Of a stretch of 64,000 nucleotides of DNA, positions 34,080 through 42,764 are shown one piece after another. Positions within the stretch are counted from its first letter, which is position 1. Each line of letters starts with the position of its first letter. The notes under the pieces were generated by a model that was not told the DNA's origin, made no database searches, and was given only the letters and a program-made list of their open reading frames with translations. The position numbers and the translations under genes are program-made. Location of the stretch: the NCBI RefSeq assembly GCF_001648355.1, contig NZ_LXSL01000016.1, forward strand, positions 1-64,000, read 5' to 3'. This stretch comes from Eikenella longinqua. Its GTDB lineage: Bacteria; Pseudomonadota; Gammaproteobacteria; Burkholderiales; Neisseriaceae.

Positions 34080-34544
34080 TTACAGCTGGCTTTGCAGGTA
34101 GTTTTGCTCGCCGAGCAGGTCGATGAGGCGCAGCTGCTGTTCGAGCCAGTGTGCGTGGTCTTCTTCGGTGTCTTTGAGCTGGGCCACCATCAGATCGCGG
34201 GTAACATAGTCTTGTTTTTCTTCGCACAGTTTGATGCCGCGCTTGAGGTTTTCGCGCACTTCGTATTCGGTGTCCAAATCGAGTTGCAGCATTTCGCGCA
34301 CGGTGCGGCCGATGCGCAGCGGAGCGGGCACCATCTGCGGGGTGCCGCCGAGCATGAGGATGCGGCGGATGAAATCGGCGGCGTGCTCGGTTTCGTCTTC
34401 CATTTCGTGGCCGATGCGGGCGAAGAGCTTGCTGTAGCCCCATTCGTCGTACATGCGGGAGTGGATGAAATATTGGTCGCGGGCGGCGAGCTCGCCGGCC
34501 AGCAGCTGGTTCATGTAATCGATAACTTCTTTGTTGCCTTGCAT
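34080..34544 (-). CDS. bfrA: Bacterioferritin A subunit (ferroxidase type)
   Basis: 154 residues. The ferroxidase residues are visible: Glu18 in LLAGELAARDQYFIHSRM, ExxH in EDETEHAADFI, and EEDHAHWLE near 127-130. The position of the haem methionine is Thr (DETEHAAD), so haem binding between subunits needs BfrB. Stores iron and limits oxidative stress. AGGAG precedes ATG 34544. First gene of bfrA-bfrB. Confidence 0.92.
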   Translation of the reverse strand: MQGNKEVIDYMNQLLAGELAARDQYFIHSRMYDEWGYSKLFARIGHEMEDETEHAADFIRRILMLGGTPQMVPAPLRIGRTVREMLQLDLDTEYEVRENLKRGIKLCEEKQDYVTRDLMVAQLKDTEEDHAHWLEQQLRLIDLLGEQNYLQSQL

Positions 34545-34958
34545 TTTTTGCTCCTGATTTTTGTGATGGATGGTGTGTGGCAGCGGGATTTCGGTGCTGC
34601 CCTTTTGCTGGGGCGGAATTATACGCAGCTTGTTGCGAAAATTCTCATATCGCAGTTATAAATGCGAACAATTATCCTGCAAAACAAGCGCTTCGCTATT
34701 TTTCAGGTAGCCTAAAGCCAAATAAAATAAAAGGCTTGACTGCGGGCGGCCAGGCAACTGAATCTGCCAACAATTCTCATTGCCCGCCATCTTTACCTTT
34801 CTTTGCACTGCAAGTGTGCCTTTTTTGGAATGCTTTGGGAAACATTGGCTTGCAGATGAGAACCATTGGCGTTCCAGCGCCGCTGCCCATGGTGGAAAAT
34901 TTTCAGGTAGCCTCTTTCATGCTTGGGAGGCTACCTGAAAATTTTGGGAACGGCAGTT
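34545..34958. other. bfrA-greB gap with Fur-like boxes
   Basis: 414 bases. GCCAACAATTCTCATTGCC at 34766-34784 reads GGCAATGAGAATTGTTGGC on the bfr strand and matches about 13 of 19 positions of the Fur consensus. A related GATGAGAACCATTGGC lies near 34856-34871. A DUS at 34700 and an inverted pair at 34897-34945 are also present. No gene seen. Confidence 0.45.
34897..34945 (-). terminator. Extended inverted DUS pair after greB
   Basis: AAAATTTTCAGGTAGCCTC pairs perfectly with GAGGCTACCTGAAAATTTT (19 bases), just beyond the greB stop. Confidence 0.65.
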
Positions 34959-35450
34959 CTACTCGATGGCCACATAAGCCACAGACAACACTTCGATTTC
35001 CTCCCTGCCCTCCGGCCCGTGGAACACGATTTCGTCGCCCTCGCGGGCTTTGAGCAGGGCGCGGGCCAGTGGGGAAGTCCAGGAGATTTTGTTGCGGGCG
35101 GTGTCGATTTCGTCCACGCCCACGATGTGTACGGTTTGCTCGCTGCCGTTGCCGCGCAAAATCTCCACGGTGGCGCCGAAGAAGATTTGGTCGGTGGGCT
35201 CGCGGGTGGCGGGGTCCACCACTTGCGCGGCTTCGAGCCGTTTGGTGAGGAAGCGGATGCGGCGGTCGATTTCGCGCATGCGGCGTTTGCCGTAGAGGTA
35301 GTCGCCGTTTTCGCTGCGGTCGCCGTTGGAGGCCGCCCAATTTACGATTTGCACGATTTCGGGGCGTTCTTTGTTTACCAGCTGGTAGAGCTCGTTTTTC
35401 AGCGCCTGCCAGCCGGCGGGGGTAAGGTAGTTGGGAGGGGTGTTGCTCAT
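34959..35450 (-). CDS. greB: Transcription elongation factor GreB
   Basis: 163 residues. N-terminal coiled coil (YLTPAGWQALKNELYQLVNK ... ENGDYLYGKRRMREIDRRIRFL) with the acidic tip, and a C-terminal FKBP-like domain (VEILRGNGSEQTVHIVG ... SPLARALLKAREGDEI). It stimulates RNA polymerase to cleave backtracked RNA. The R-rich YGKRRMREID pattern favours GreB over GreA. ATG 35450. Separated from the KASIII gene by a DUS. Confidence 0.93.
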   Translation of the reverse strand: MSNTPPNYLTPAGWQALKNELYQLVNKERPEIVQIVNWAASNGDRSENGDYLYGKRRMREIDRRIRFLTKRLEAAQVVDPATREPTDQIFFGATVEILRGNGSEQTVHIVGVDEIDTARNKISWTSPLARALLKAREGDEIVFHGPEGREEIEVLSVAYVAIE

Positions 35451-35497
35451 GATTTCGCTTGCATCCAATTTTTCAGGTAGCCTGTGTGGGGAAGAGT

Positions 35498-36475
35498 TCA
35501 CACTTCCCATATCAGCCCGGCCACGGCCAAGCCGGCGGCGGTGCCGACCATGGCCACGCGGCTGCCGCGCTGCCAGAGATTGCCGGTAAACGCTTCGTGC
35601 AACACGGTGGGCAGGGAGGCGGATACCTGGTTGCCGTGGGTGGGGTAGATATTGACCAGGCGGCGCTCGCTGATGCCCAGGCGTTTGGTGATGTGCTGCA
35701 TGCCGAGGTGGCTGGCCTGGTGCACCAGCCACAGGTCGCAATCGGCAATGCTCATGCCGGCGAGCAGTTCGCCCAAGATTTCGGGCAGCACTTCGGCGCT
35801 GCGGCGGAACAATTCGCGCCCGTGCATTTTGAAATAAAAATCCTGCGGCCGCATGCCGGACACCATATTGCGGCGCGTGCCGCCGGCGGGGATTTGGCAC
35901 AGGGAAACCGCGTCGGGATAGTTTTTCATCACAAAGCGTCGGATACCGCCCTCGCCGCAGCCGCGCTCCACGATGGCGGCTGCGGCGCCATCGCCGAAAA
36001 TCAGCGAGGATTCTTCGTCGGCCCAGTTCAAGCCGCGCGAGGCGAGGTCGCAGGCCACGATGGCGATGCGCCGGTGGCAGCCGCTGTTGAGCAGCGCGGC
36101 GGCGTGTTGCAACGCGGGCAGGAAGCCCACGCAGCTGGCGTTGAGGTCGTAGCCCGCCCTGCCCCGCCAGCCCAGCGCGGCCAGCACATGCGCGGCGGTG
36201 CACGGCAGCGCCTGCTCGGGCACGCCGTTCACATTAATCAGCAAATCGATGCTCTCCGGCGCAATGCCGCCGCGCGCGCAGGCATCGCGCACCGCCCGCG
36301 CCGCCAGATCGGATTGCAGCAAGCCCGGCTCGGCGTGATGGCGGTGCACAATGCCGCTGCGTTTCTGCACATAGCCGCGCGGTTTGCCCAAGCGTTCGTC
36401 CAGCTCGGCGGAGCTAACGATGCGGGCAGGCAGAGCCTTGCCGGTGGCGAGCAGGGAAAGGGGAAGGAAAGGCAT
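35498..36475 (-). CDS. 3-oxoacyl-ACP synthase III (KASIII/FabH) family protein
   Basis: 325 residues, thiolase fold. Catalytic Cys115 in DLNASCVGFLPAL, His252 in LVHQASH and Asn282 in THGNQVSASLP form the KASIII triad. FabH condenses acetyl-CoA with malonyl-ACP to start fatty acids. HQAS instead of HQAN, the missing GNTSAAS form, and a location away from plsX-fabD suggest a second, specialised KASIII (OleA-like or secondary metabolism). Minus strand, alone between DUS. Confidence 0.75.
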   Translation of the reverse strand: MPFLPLSLLATGKALPARIVSSAELDERLGKPRGYVQKRSGIVHRHHAEPGLLQSDLAARAVRDACARGGIAPESIDLLINVNGVPEQALPCTAAHVLAALGWRGRAGYDLNASCVGFLPALQHAAALLNSGCHRRIAIVACDLASRGLNWADEESSLIFGDGAAAAIVERGCGEGGIRRFVMKNYPDAVSLCQIPAGGTRRNMVSGMRPQDFYFKMHGRELFRRSAEVLPEILGELLAGMSIADCDLWLVHQASHLGMQHITKRLGISERRLVNIYPTHGNQVSASLPTVLHEAFTGNLWQRGSRVAMVGTAAGLAVAGLIWEV

Positions 36476-36533
36476 GGGGGAAGCGTGTATGTTAATAAAG
36501 CGGTTATTGTAAACCCGCGCGGCAGGCGGGGAA

Positions 36534-36633
36534 AGGCTACCTGAAAATCGCTTTGCCCGTTTTGGCTGCGCAGGAACTCGCTCTGCTCGTTTTAGCTGCG
36601 CAGAAACTTGCTTTGCTCGTTTTCAGGTAGCCT
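36534..36633. repeat. Mosaic repeat with three tandem ~30-base units
   Basis: CGCTTTGCCCGTTTTGGCTG, CGCTCTGCTCGTTTTAGCTG and TTGCTTTGCTCGTTTTCAGG follow each other, separated by CGCAGGAACT / CGCAGAAACT. A DUS starts the block and a DUS ends it. Confidence 0.6.
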
Positions 36634-36660
36634 CAAGCTGGGGAAGAGGCTACCTGAAAA
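36620..36660 (-). terminator. Inverted DUS pair after trkH
   Basis: TTTTCAGGTAGCCTC and GAGGCTACCTGAAAA, ending seven bases from the trkH stop. Confidence 0.55.
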
Positions 36661-36667
36661 CTTTCCG

Positions 36668-38128
36668 CTATTTGCGCCAATAGGCGGGGGTGAAGAGCAT
36701 AAACACAGTGAAGATTTCGAGGCGGCCGAGCAGCATGACGATGGTGCACAGCCATTTTTGGATGTCGGCAAGGTTGGCGTAGCTGCCGGCGGGGCCGACG
36801 CTGCCGAGGCCGGGGCCGGCGTTGGTGATGCAGGCGGTGGCGGCGGTGAGGGCGGTAACGAAATCGAGGCCGGTGGCCATGAGGGCGAAGGTGGCGAAGA
36901 TGATGGTGAGGAAGTAAACGGCGGTGAACACGAGCACGGTCATGGCGGTGCGCTCGGCGATGTGCATGCCGTTGATTTTTACGGTGTGCACGGCGTTGGG
37001 GTGCAGCAGCAGCATCATTTCGCGCAGGCTGAATTTAAACAACACGATGGCGCGGATGGTTTTGAGCCCGCCGCCGGCGCTGCCGGCGTTAGCGAGGATA
37101 TTGGCGAGGAAAAACATCCAGAGGGATACGGGCAGCGGCCAGGCGGCGAAGTCGGTGTTGGCGTAGCCGTTGGCCAGGCCGATGGAGATGAAGTTGAAGC
37201 CGACAAAGCGCAGGGATTGCGACCAATCGGGGTAGAAGTCTTTGTGCCACAAATAGAGGGCGCACACGATGATGCTGGTAATCAGGGTGGTGATCATCAC
37301 GCGCACTTCGCTGTCGCGGCGGTAGACGTTGAGGCTGCGTTGGCGGAAGGCGTAGTAGTGGTTGGTGAAGTTGATGGCGGCGATGACGCTGCCGACGGAT
37401 AAAATCATTTCGATGGGCACGGAATCGAAATAGGCGATGTTTTGATCGTGGGTGGAGAAGCCGCCCAGGCCGAGGCAGGACATGGCGTGGCACACGGCAT
37501 CAAGCCAGCTCATGCCGGCCAGGCGCAGGGCGAGGCAGACGGCGAGGGTGAAGAAAACGTAGATCAGCCAAAGGTTCTTGGCGGTTTGGGAGATGCGGGG
37601 GGCAAGTTTGCTGTCTTTGTGGATGCCGGGGATTTCGGCTTTGAACAGCTGGGTGCCGCCCACGCCGATCATGGGCAGAATGGCCACTGCCAAAACGATG
37701 ATGCCCATGCCGCCCACCCAATTGAGCAGGTGGCGCCAGAAGTTGAGCGAGGGAGGGAAGCTGTCGAGGTTGGTGAAAACGGTGGCGCCGGCGGTGGTGA
37801 GGCCAGAGATGGCTTCGAAAAAGGCGTCGGTGTAGCCGATGCCGGGCAGATACCAATAAAAAGGCAGGGAGGCAACCACGGCAAAGCCCACCCACAAGAG
37901 GAACACGAGGGTGAAACCGTCGCGGGTGCGCAGCTCGCGGTGGTGTTTGCGGGTGGCAATCCAGATGATGCCGGAGGCGCAGATGGTGGCGATGGCGGTG
38001 TCGGCAAACACCCAGAAGGCGGCGTCTTGATAAATATAAGACACCAACGTGGGCGCCAAGAGCAGCAGCGAAAAGATGAAGCCGAGGCGGGAGAGGACGT
38101 GGATGATGGGGGCGAGTTTGTGGTACAT
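36668..38128 (-). CDS. trkH: Trk-type potassium uptake protein TrkH
   Basis: 486 residues, polytopic, with four pore-loop repeats. Filter-like segments are ISGLTTAGATVF, MSCLGLGGFSTHD, ILANAGSAGGGLKTIR, and ATACITNAGPGLGSVG. It forms the K+-translocating subunit and normally needs the cytoplasmic TrkA, which is not in this window. Full length. Minus strand and monocistronic. Confidence 0.92.
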   Translation of the reverse strand: MYHKLAPIIHVLSRLGFIFSLLLLAPTLVSYIYQDAAFWVFADTAIATICASGIIWIATRKHHRELRTRDGFTLVFLLWVGFAVVASLPFYWYLPGIGYTDAFFEAISGLTTAGATVFTNLDSFPPSLNFWRHLLNWVGGMGIIVLAVAILPMIGVGGTQLFKAEIPGIHKDSKLAPRISQTAKNLWLIYVFFTLAVCLALRLAGMSWLDAVCHAMSCLGLGGFSTHDQNIAYFDSVPIEMILSVGSVIAAINFTNHYYAFRQRSLNVYRRDSEVRVMITTLITSIIVCALYLWHKDFYPDWSQSLRFVGFNFISIGLANGYANTDFAAWPLPVSLWMFFLANILANAGSAGGGLKTIRAIVLFKFSLREMMLLLHPNAVHTVKINGMHIAERTAMTVLVFTAVYFLTIIFATFALMATGLDFVTALTAATACITNAGPGLGSVGPAGSYANLADIQKWLCTIVMLLGRLEIFTVFMLFTPAYWRK

Positions 38129-38371
38129 GGCAGCGGGCGCCGCGGGCGCGCGGAGTTTTCAGGTAGCCTGTTTGGGCGGCGCGTATTTTAACCTATCGGC
38201 GCGGGCGGGTGGCATTCGGATGGCAAAGGCTACCTGAAAACGGCAGCTTCAACGCTTAAAACACAGCGGGGCGGTGTTTCTGCCCGGCCGGGAAGCGTTT
38301 GCCTGCGCGGGCGGTATTTTTCAGGTAGTCTGTTGGCAGGCGGGGCAGTGTTAGAAGCGGCCGGCTTTGGC

Positions 38372-38377
38372 TATAAT
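38372..38377 (+). promoter_or_regulatory. Probable -10 box of the VWA gene
   Basis: TATAAT at 38372-38377, 39 bases before the start. The -35 is weak (TTAGAA at 38351, spacing 15). Confidence 0.4.
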
Positions 38378-38415
38378 ACAACCCGTTTCCAACGCTTTTG
38401 CCCAAGGGGGTTTTC

Positions 38416-40197
38416 ATGCGCTATCCGCCGTTTGCCCGCGCCGCTTTGCTGGCGCTGCTCTCTCTCTCCGTCCTGCCCGCGCTGGCCGACAATGCCCAGC
38501 GCGTCCACCAGGCCTGTTCGCACTATTTAAACGAACAGCCGCGCAATGATTACGGCCCCGTGATGGGCTTGAGCCGCCACCAAAGGTTCGGTGGCACCCG
38601 CGCCGTGCCGCCGGCAGCCATGATGAACCGCTCGGTGGCTTCGTATGAAGTGGCGCCTTCCGCCGCGCCCGCGCCGCAAGCGGCAGCCACCAAAGATTCA
38701 TTTATCGGCCTTGAAGGCGCACACGGCTCGCTTCGCGCGCGGCCGCAGGTAATCCGCCCGCCGCTCCCGCGCCAAAACACCGAGCGCTACGCCCACCACG
38801 AGCCCAACCCCGTGCACGCCGTGGCCGAGCAGCCCGTTTCCACCTTCAGCATCGACGTAGACACCGGCAGCTATGCCAACGTGCGCCGCTTCCTCAGCCA
38901 AAACCACCGCCTGCCGCCCGCCGATGCCGTGCGCATTGAAGAAATCATCAACTATTTCGACTACGGCTACGCCGCCCCCGCCGACGGCAAACCCTTCGCC
39001 GTGCACACCGAAACCGTGGATTCGCCCTTCCGCAGCGGCGCCAAAATTCTGCGCATCGGCATCCAGGCCAAAGAAATGAGCCACGCCGCCCTGCCGCCGG
39101 CCAACCTCGTGTTTTTGGTGGACGTGTCCGGCTCCATGTATAGCCGCGACAAGCTGCCGCTGGTGAAATACACCCTCTGCACCCTTGCGCACCAAACCCG
39201 CGCCCAAGACCGCATCACCCTCGTTACCTATGCCGACGGCAACAAAGTCGTGCTCCCGCCCACGCCCGGTAACCAGCGGCAGAAAATCCTCGCCGCGCTC
39301 GACGGCCTGCGCGCAGGCGGCTCAACCGCCGGCGAAAACGCCATCCAGCAGGCCTATCAAGCCGCCCAGCGCGCCTATATCCGCAACGGTATCAACCGCA
39401 TCCTGCTCGCCACCGACGGCGATTTCAACGTGGGCATCACCGATTTCAACACCCTGCGCAGCATGGTGGCCGAAAAACGCAAGAGCGGCATCTCCCTCAC
39501 CACCCTCGGCTTCGGCAGCGGCAACTACAACGACCGCCTGATGGAGCAGCTCGCCGACGCCGGCGACGGCAACCACAGCTACATCGACAGCCCCGAAGAA
39601 GCCCAAAAAGTGCTGCACCGCCAGCTCTCCTCCACCCTGGCCACCGTGGCGCAAGATGTGAAAATCCAAGTGGAATTCAACCCCGCCACCGTGAAAGAAT
39701 ACCGCCTCATCGGCTATGAAAACCGCCTGCTCGCCCGCGAAGACTTCAACAACGACCAAGTGGACGCAGGCGACATCGGCGCCGGCCACAACGTTACCGC
39801 CCTGTATGAAATCATCCCCGCAGGCCAAACCGGCTGGCTGCCCGAAAGCCGCTACCAGGCCGCCCCCGCCCGTGCGGCAAACGACAAGGCCGGCAGCGAA
39901 TACGCCTTCATCAACCTGCGCTACAAACTGCCCGGCCAGAGCAGCAGCACCCTCATCAGCAGCCCCGTGGCCGCCGGCAGCAAGCCGCTCGCCCAAGGCA
40001 GCAACGCCACCCGCCAGGCTCTCGCCGCCGCTTCGTTTGGCGAACTGTTGCGCGGCGGCAAATACAGCGGCAGCTTCGGCTGGCCGCAAACCCTCGAGCT
40101 CGCCCGAAGCGCCCAATCCCCCGACCGCCACGGCCTGCGCCGCCAGTTTGTGCACCTGATTGAGCAAGCCCAGCAGCTCAGCAGCAAGCCGCAATAA
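38416..40197 (+). CDS. Secreted von Willebrand factor A domain protein (YfbK-like)
   Basis: 593 residues. Signal peptide (LLALLSLSVLPALA), a low-complexity linker, a conserved pre-domain (STFSIDVDTGSYANVRRFL, IEEIINYFDYGY), then a VWA domain with an intact MIDAS (DVSGS, Asp236-Ser238-Ser240) and a C-terminal DUF3520-like region. The layout matches E. coli YfbK. Metal-dependent protein binding in the periplasm or on the surface is inferred. ATG 38416 is chosen since AAGGGGG is spaced for it; TTG 38398 lies inside that site. Confidence 0.85.
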   Translation: MRYPPFARAALLALLSLSVLPALADNAQRVHQACSHYLNEQPRNDYGPVMGLSRHQRFGGTRAVPPAAMMNRSVASYEVAPSAAPAPQAAATKDSFIGLEGAHGSLRARPQVIRPPLPRQNTERYAHHEPNPVHAVAEQPVSTFSIDVDTGSYANVRRFLSQNHRLPPADAVRIEEIINYFDYGYAAPADGKPFAVHTETVDSPFRSGAKILRIGIQAKEMSHAALPPANLVFLVDVSGSMYSRDKLPLVKYTLCTLAHQTRAQDRITLVTYADGNKVVLPPTPGNQRQKILAALDGLRAGGSTAGENAIQQAYQAAQRAYIRNGINRILLATDGDFNVGITDFNTLRSMVAEKRKSGISLTTLGFGSGNYNDRLMEQLADAGDGNHSYIDSPEEAQKVLHRQLSSTLATVAQDVKIQVEFNPATVKEYRLIGYENRLLAREDFNNDQVDAGDIGAGHNVTALYEIIPAGQTGWLPESRYQAAPARAANDKAGSEYAFINLRYKLPGQSSSTLISSPVAAGSKPLAQGSNATRQALAAASFGELLRGGKYSGSFGWPQTLELARSAQSPDRHGLRRQFVHLIEQAQQLSSKPQ

Positions 40198-40239
40198 ATT
40201 TTCAGGTAGCCTTTATCCGCATAAAGGCTACCTGAAAAT
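40198..40239 (+). terminator. Extended inverted DUS pair after the VWA gene
   Basis: ATTTTCAGGTAGCCTTTAT pairs perfectly with ATAAAGGCTACCTGAAAAT (19 bases, four-base loop), 22 bases before the next gene. Confidence 0.65.
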
Positions 40240-40260
40240 ACATATTACAAAGGAACAAAC

Positions 40261-40647
40261 ATGAAACTTCCCCGATATTCCATCCTGCTGCCCATCCTGT
40301 TGAGCAGCGCCGCCGCCTTTGCCGCCTGCGGCAGCGACGGCACCCGCCAATGCTTTGCCGTACGCGATAACCGCATCATCAGCCAAGGCAGCTGCCAAGT
40401 TTTCGTCTGCTCCAACGCGCGCGAACACATGGAAGAAATCGAGTTTGGGCAATACCGCCTGTATAGCAGCACCTCCATCGGCAGCAACCGCTCCTCCGCC
40501 TCCATCAACAACCAGCCCGCCGTCCAAGTGCGAAACCACCGCTTCGGCAACGATACCCGGTGCCTCAAAACGCGCAGCGGCAGCACCATGATTTGCGTGT
40601 CGGCCACCCCGCCGGAAGGCACAGAAACCCCCCGCCGCGAGCCATAA
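40261..40647 (+). CDS. Small secreted cysteine-rich protein, first of two paralogues
   Basis: 128 residues. Signal peptide MKLPRYSILLPILLSSAAAF followed by AACG; six cysteines in or after it (CGSDGTRQCF, GSCQVFVC, DTRCLKTRSGSTMIC). No recognised family. A core C-x3-VFVC ... EEIEFGQYRLYSS recurs in the next gene. The C-terminus is Pro/Glu rich. AAAGGAAC precedes the ATG. Probably periplasmic or surface exposed with disulfides. Function unknown. Confidence 0.7.
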   Translation: MKLPRYSILLPILLSSAAAFAACGSDGTRQCFAVRDNRIISQGSCQVFVCSNAREHMEEIEFGQYRLYSSTSIGSNRSSASINNQPAVQVRNHRFGNDTRCLKTRSGSTMICVSATPPEGTETPRREP

Positions 40648-40699
40648 TCAGCGGCTGTCGATTTTGTTTCATTGCTTTCGTTGCATTGAAGCTGAATCC

Positions 40700-40711
40700 T
40701 TCAGGCAGCCT
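40700..40711 (-). repeat. Variant uptake sequence AGGCTGCCTGAA
   Basis: On the minus strand this is exactly the dialect described for Simonsiella and differs by one base from the Eikenella DUS used elsewhere here. Confidence 0.6.
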
Positions 40712-40760
40712 TACTGCTCCATCTAAAGGCTACCTGAAAATATATTCACAGAAAAATAAT

Positions 40761-41066
40761 ATGGAATTTGCCCGATATTTTGCCCTATTAATTATGCTGT
40801 TGAGTGGCATGGCAGCTATTGCCGATTCTGCCAGCAGTCAAATCCAATATCCGGTAGTGCACCGCGGCCGACTTATCCAAGCAGATTGCTCGTCTGTAGT
40901 CTGCACCAGTATCCATGAGGATTTTAGTGATATTGTATTCCTGGAGTACCGGCTGTATAGCAGGCTGTCTGCCGACAATAATGATTTCCCTCCGGCAAAC
41001 CACCGCCCGATTATTATGCGATTTAAAGATAACTTGGAGTCGCAAGGATTAAGAGTTGAGGGCTAA
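40761..41066 (+). CDS. Small secreted protein, diverged second paralogue
   Basis: 101 residues with signal peptide MEFARYFALLIMLLSGMAAI-AD. ADCSSVVC ... FSDIVFLEYRLYSRL aligns with the core of the preceding 128-residue protein (GSCQVFVC ... EEIEFGQYRLYSS). Only the two core cysteines remain, and the C-terminal cysteine part is missing. Codon use is more AT rich than the first copy. No recognised family. Weak ribosome site (AGAAAAATA). Confidence 0.6.
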   Translation: MEFARYFALLIMLLSGMAAIADSASSQIQYPVVHRGRLIQADCSSVVCTSIHEDFSDIVFLEYRLYSRLSADNNDFPPANHRPIIMRFKDNLESQGLRVEG

Positions 41067-41115
41067 TCAATATTTTTACATTAAATCCAATATAGCCCCT
41101 TATTTTCGTATAGTG

Positions 41116-41217
41116 GGCTACCTGAAAATCCCCGCCCAGATTTTAGCTGCGCAGAAATTCCACCTTGCTTCGCCAGACATCGCTCCGCTTCGTTGAAGCT
41201 GCACTTTCAGGTATCCT
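41116..41217. repeat. Mosaic DUS-flanked intergenic repeat
   Basis: DUS, then ATTTTAGCTGCGCAGAAATT, then CTTCGTTGAAGCTGCACTTT, then a diverged DUS (TTTCAGGTATCCT). Lies before the phosphohexomutase. Confidence 0.6.
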
Positions 41218-41242
41218 CCATACCCCAAACAAAGGAACCACC

Positions 41243-42622
41243 ATGCCCCTTTCCCCCAGCATTTTCAAAGCCTACGACATCCGTGGCATCGTCGGCCAAA
41301 CCCTCACCGAAGAAGCCGCCGAACAAATCGGCCGCGCCATCGCCGCGCGCGCTGCCAAGCAAGGCCTGCGGCAAATCGCCGTGGGCCGCGACGGCCGGCT
41401 CAGCGGCCCCACCCTCGCCGCCGCCCTCATCCGCGGGCTCACCGCGGGCGGAGTCGATGTGGCCGACGTGGGCATGGTGGCCACGCCCATGCTCTATTTT
41501 GCCGCCGTGCAGCATTGCCACGGCAGCGGCGTGATGATCACCGGCAGCCACAACCCGCCCGACTACAACGGCTTCAAAATGATGCTCGGCGGCAACACCC
41601 TGGCCGGCGAAAACATCCAAGAACTGCGCCGCAGCATCGAAGCGCAGGATTTTGTTTCAGGTAGCCAGCCGGGCAGCGTGCGCAGTTTGGATGTGGCAGA
41701 CGAATACATTGCCCACATCGCCGGCCATATCCGCCTGCAACGCCCGCTGAAAATCGCCGTGGATGCCGGCAACGGCGTGGCCGGCGCCTTTGCCGGGCGG
41801 CTGTATCGCGCGCTCGGCTGCGAAGTGGAAGAACTCTTCTGCGAAGTGGACGGCCGCTTCCCCAACCACCACCCCGACCCCGCCAAACCCGCCAACCTGC
41901 AAGACCTCATCCGTGCCGTGCAGGACGGCACAGCCGAAGTCGGACTCGCCTTCGACGGCGACGGCGACCGCCTCGGCGTGGTAACGCGCAGCGGCAGCAT
42001 CATCTACCCCGACCGCCAGCTCATGCTCTTCGCACAAGACGTGCTCGGGCGCAACCCCGGCGCCAAAGTGATTTACGACGTGAAATCCACCCGCCTGCTC
42101 GCCCCGTGGATTCGGCAGCACGGCGGCGAGCCGGTGATGAGCAAAACCGGCCACAGCTTCATCAAAGCCGCCATCAAGCAGCACGGCGCACTCTTGGCCG
42201 GCGAAATGAGCGGCCACGTGTTCTTCAAAGAACGCTGGTTCGGCTTCGACGACGGCCTCTACGCCGGCGCACGCCTGCTGGAAATCCTGTCTGCCAGCCC
42301 CAACCCCAGCGCCGTGCTGGAAGCCCTGCCCGAAGGCGTGTCCACCCCCGAGCTGAACATCGCCCTGCCCGCAGGCAGCGACGGCCACGCGCTAATCGCC
42401 AAGCTGGCCGATGCCGCCCAATTCGACGGCCTGCAAGAGCTCATCACCATCGACGGCCTGCGCGCCGAATTTGCCGACGGCTTCGGCCTTTTGCGCGCCT
42501 CCAACACCACGCCCGTGCTGGTGCTGCGCTTTGAAGCCGACAACCCCGCCGCGCTGGCACAAATCCAGGCGCAGTTCCAAACCTTGGTGGAGCAGCACGG
42601 CGGGCTGGAGTGGCCGCTATAA
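41243..42622 (+). CDS. Phosphomannomutase/phosphoglucomutase (AlgC/Pgm type)
   Basis: 459 residues, four-domain alpha-D-phosphohexomutase. The phosphoserine loop is ITGSHNPPDYNG (Ser102), the metal loop FDGDGDRLG near 236, the sugar loop EMSGHVFFKERW near 320, and the C-terminal phosphate loop RASNTTPVLVLRFEAD. Interconverts hexose 1- and 6-phosphates for LPS and glycan precursors. A DUS lies inside the gene near 41655. AAAGGAAC precedes ATG 41243. Confidence 0.92.
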   Translation: MPLSPSIFKAYDIRGIVGQTLTEEAAEQIGRAIAARAAKQGLRQIAVGRDGRLSGPTLAAALIRGLTAGGVDVADVGMVATPMLYFAAVQHCHGSGVMITGSHNPPDYNGFKMMLGGNTLAGENIQELRRSIEAQDFVSGSQPGSVRSLDVADEYIAHIAGHIRLQRPLKIAVDAGNGVAGAFAGRLYRALGCEVEELFCEVDGRFPNHHPDPAKPANLQDLIRAVQDGTAEVGLAFDGDGDRLGVVTRSGSIIYPDRQLMLFAQDVLGRNPGAKVIYDVKSTRLLAPWIRQHGGEPVMSKTGHSFIKAAIKQHGALLAGEMSGHVFFKERWFGFDDGLYAGARLLEILSASPNPSAVLEALPEGVSTPELNIALPAGSDGHALIAKLADAAQFDGLQELITIDGLRAEFADGFGLLRASNTTPVLVLRFEADNPAALAQIQAQFQTLVEQHGGLEWPL

Positions 42623-42694
42623 ACGATTGGCGCAAAACAAAAGCAAACCGCACCGTAGGCATACGGTGCGGTTTTTGATTGGATTGGTCGGATA

Positions 42695-42764
42695 AAGGCT
42701 ACCTGAAAACGATGTCTTGCAAAGCAAGGCAGAGTTTCTGCGCAGCTAAAATTTTCAGGTAGCC
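42695..42764. repeat. Mosaic DUS-flanked intergenic repeat, compact copy
   Basis: DUS, CGATGTCTTGCAAAGCAAGG, GAGTTTCTGCGCAGCTAAAA, inverted DUS. The whole unit is bounded by facing DUS. Confidence 0.65.

Noticed and set aside
38398..38415. Upstream TTG start for the VWA protein
   Set aside because: It falls in the AAGGGGG ribosome site that is correctly spaced for ATG 38416.
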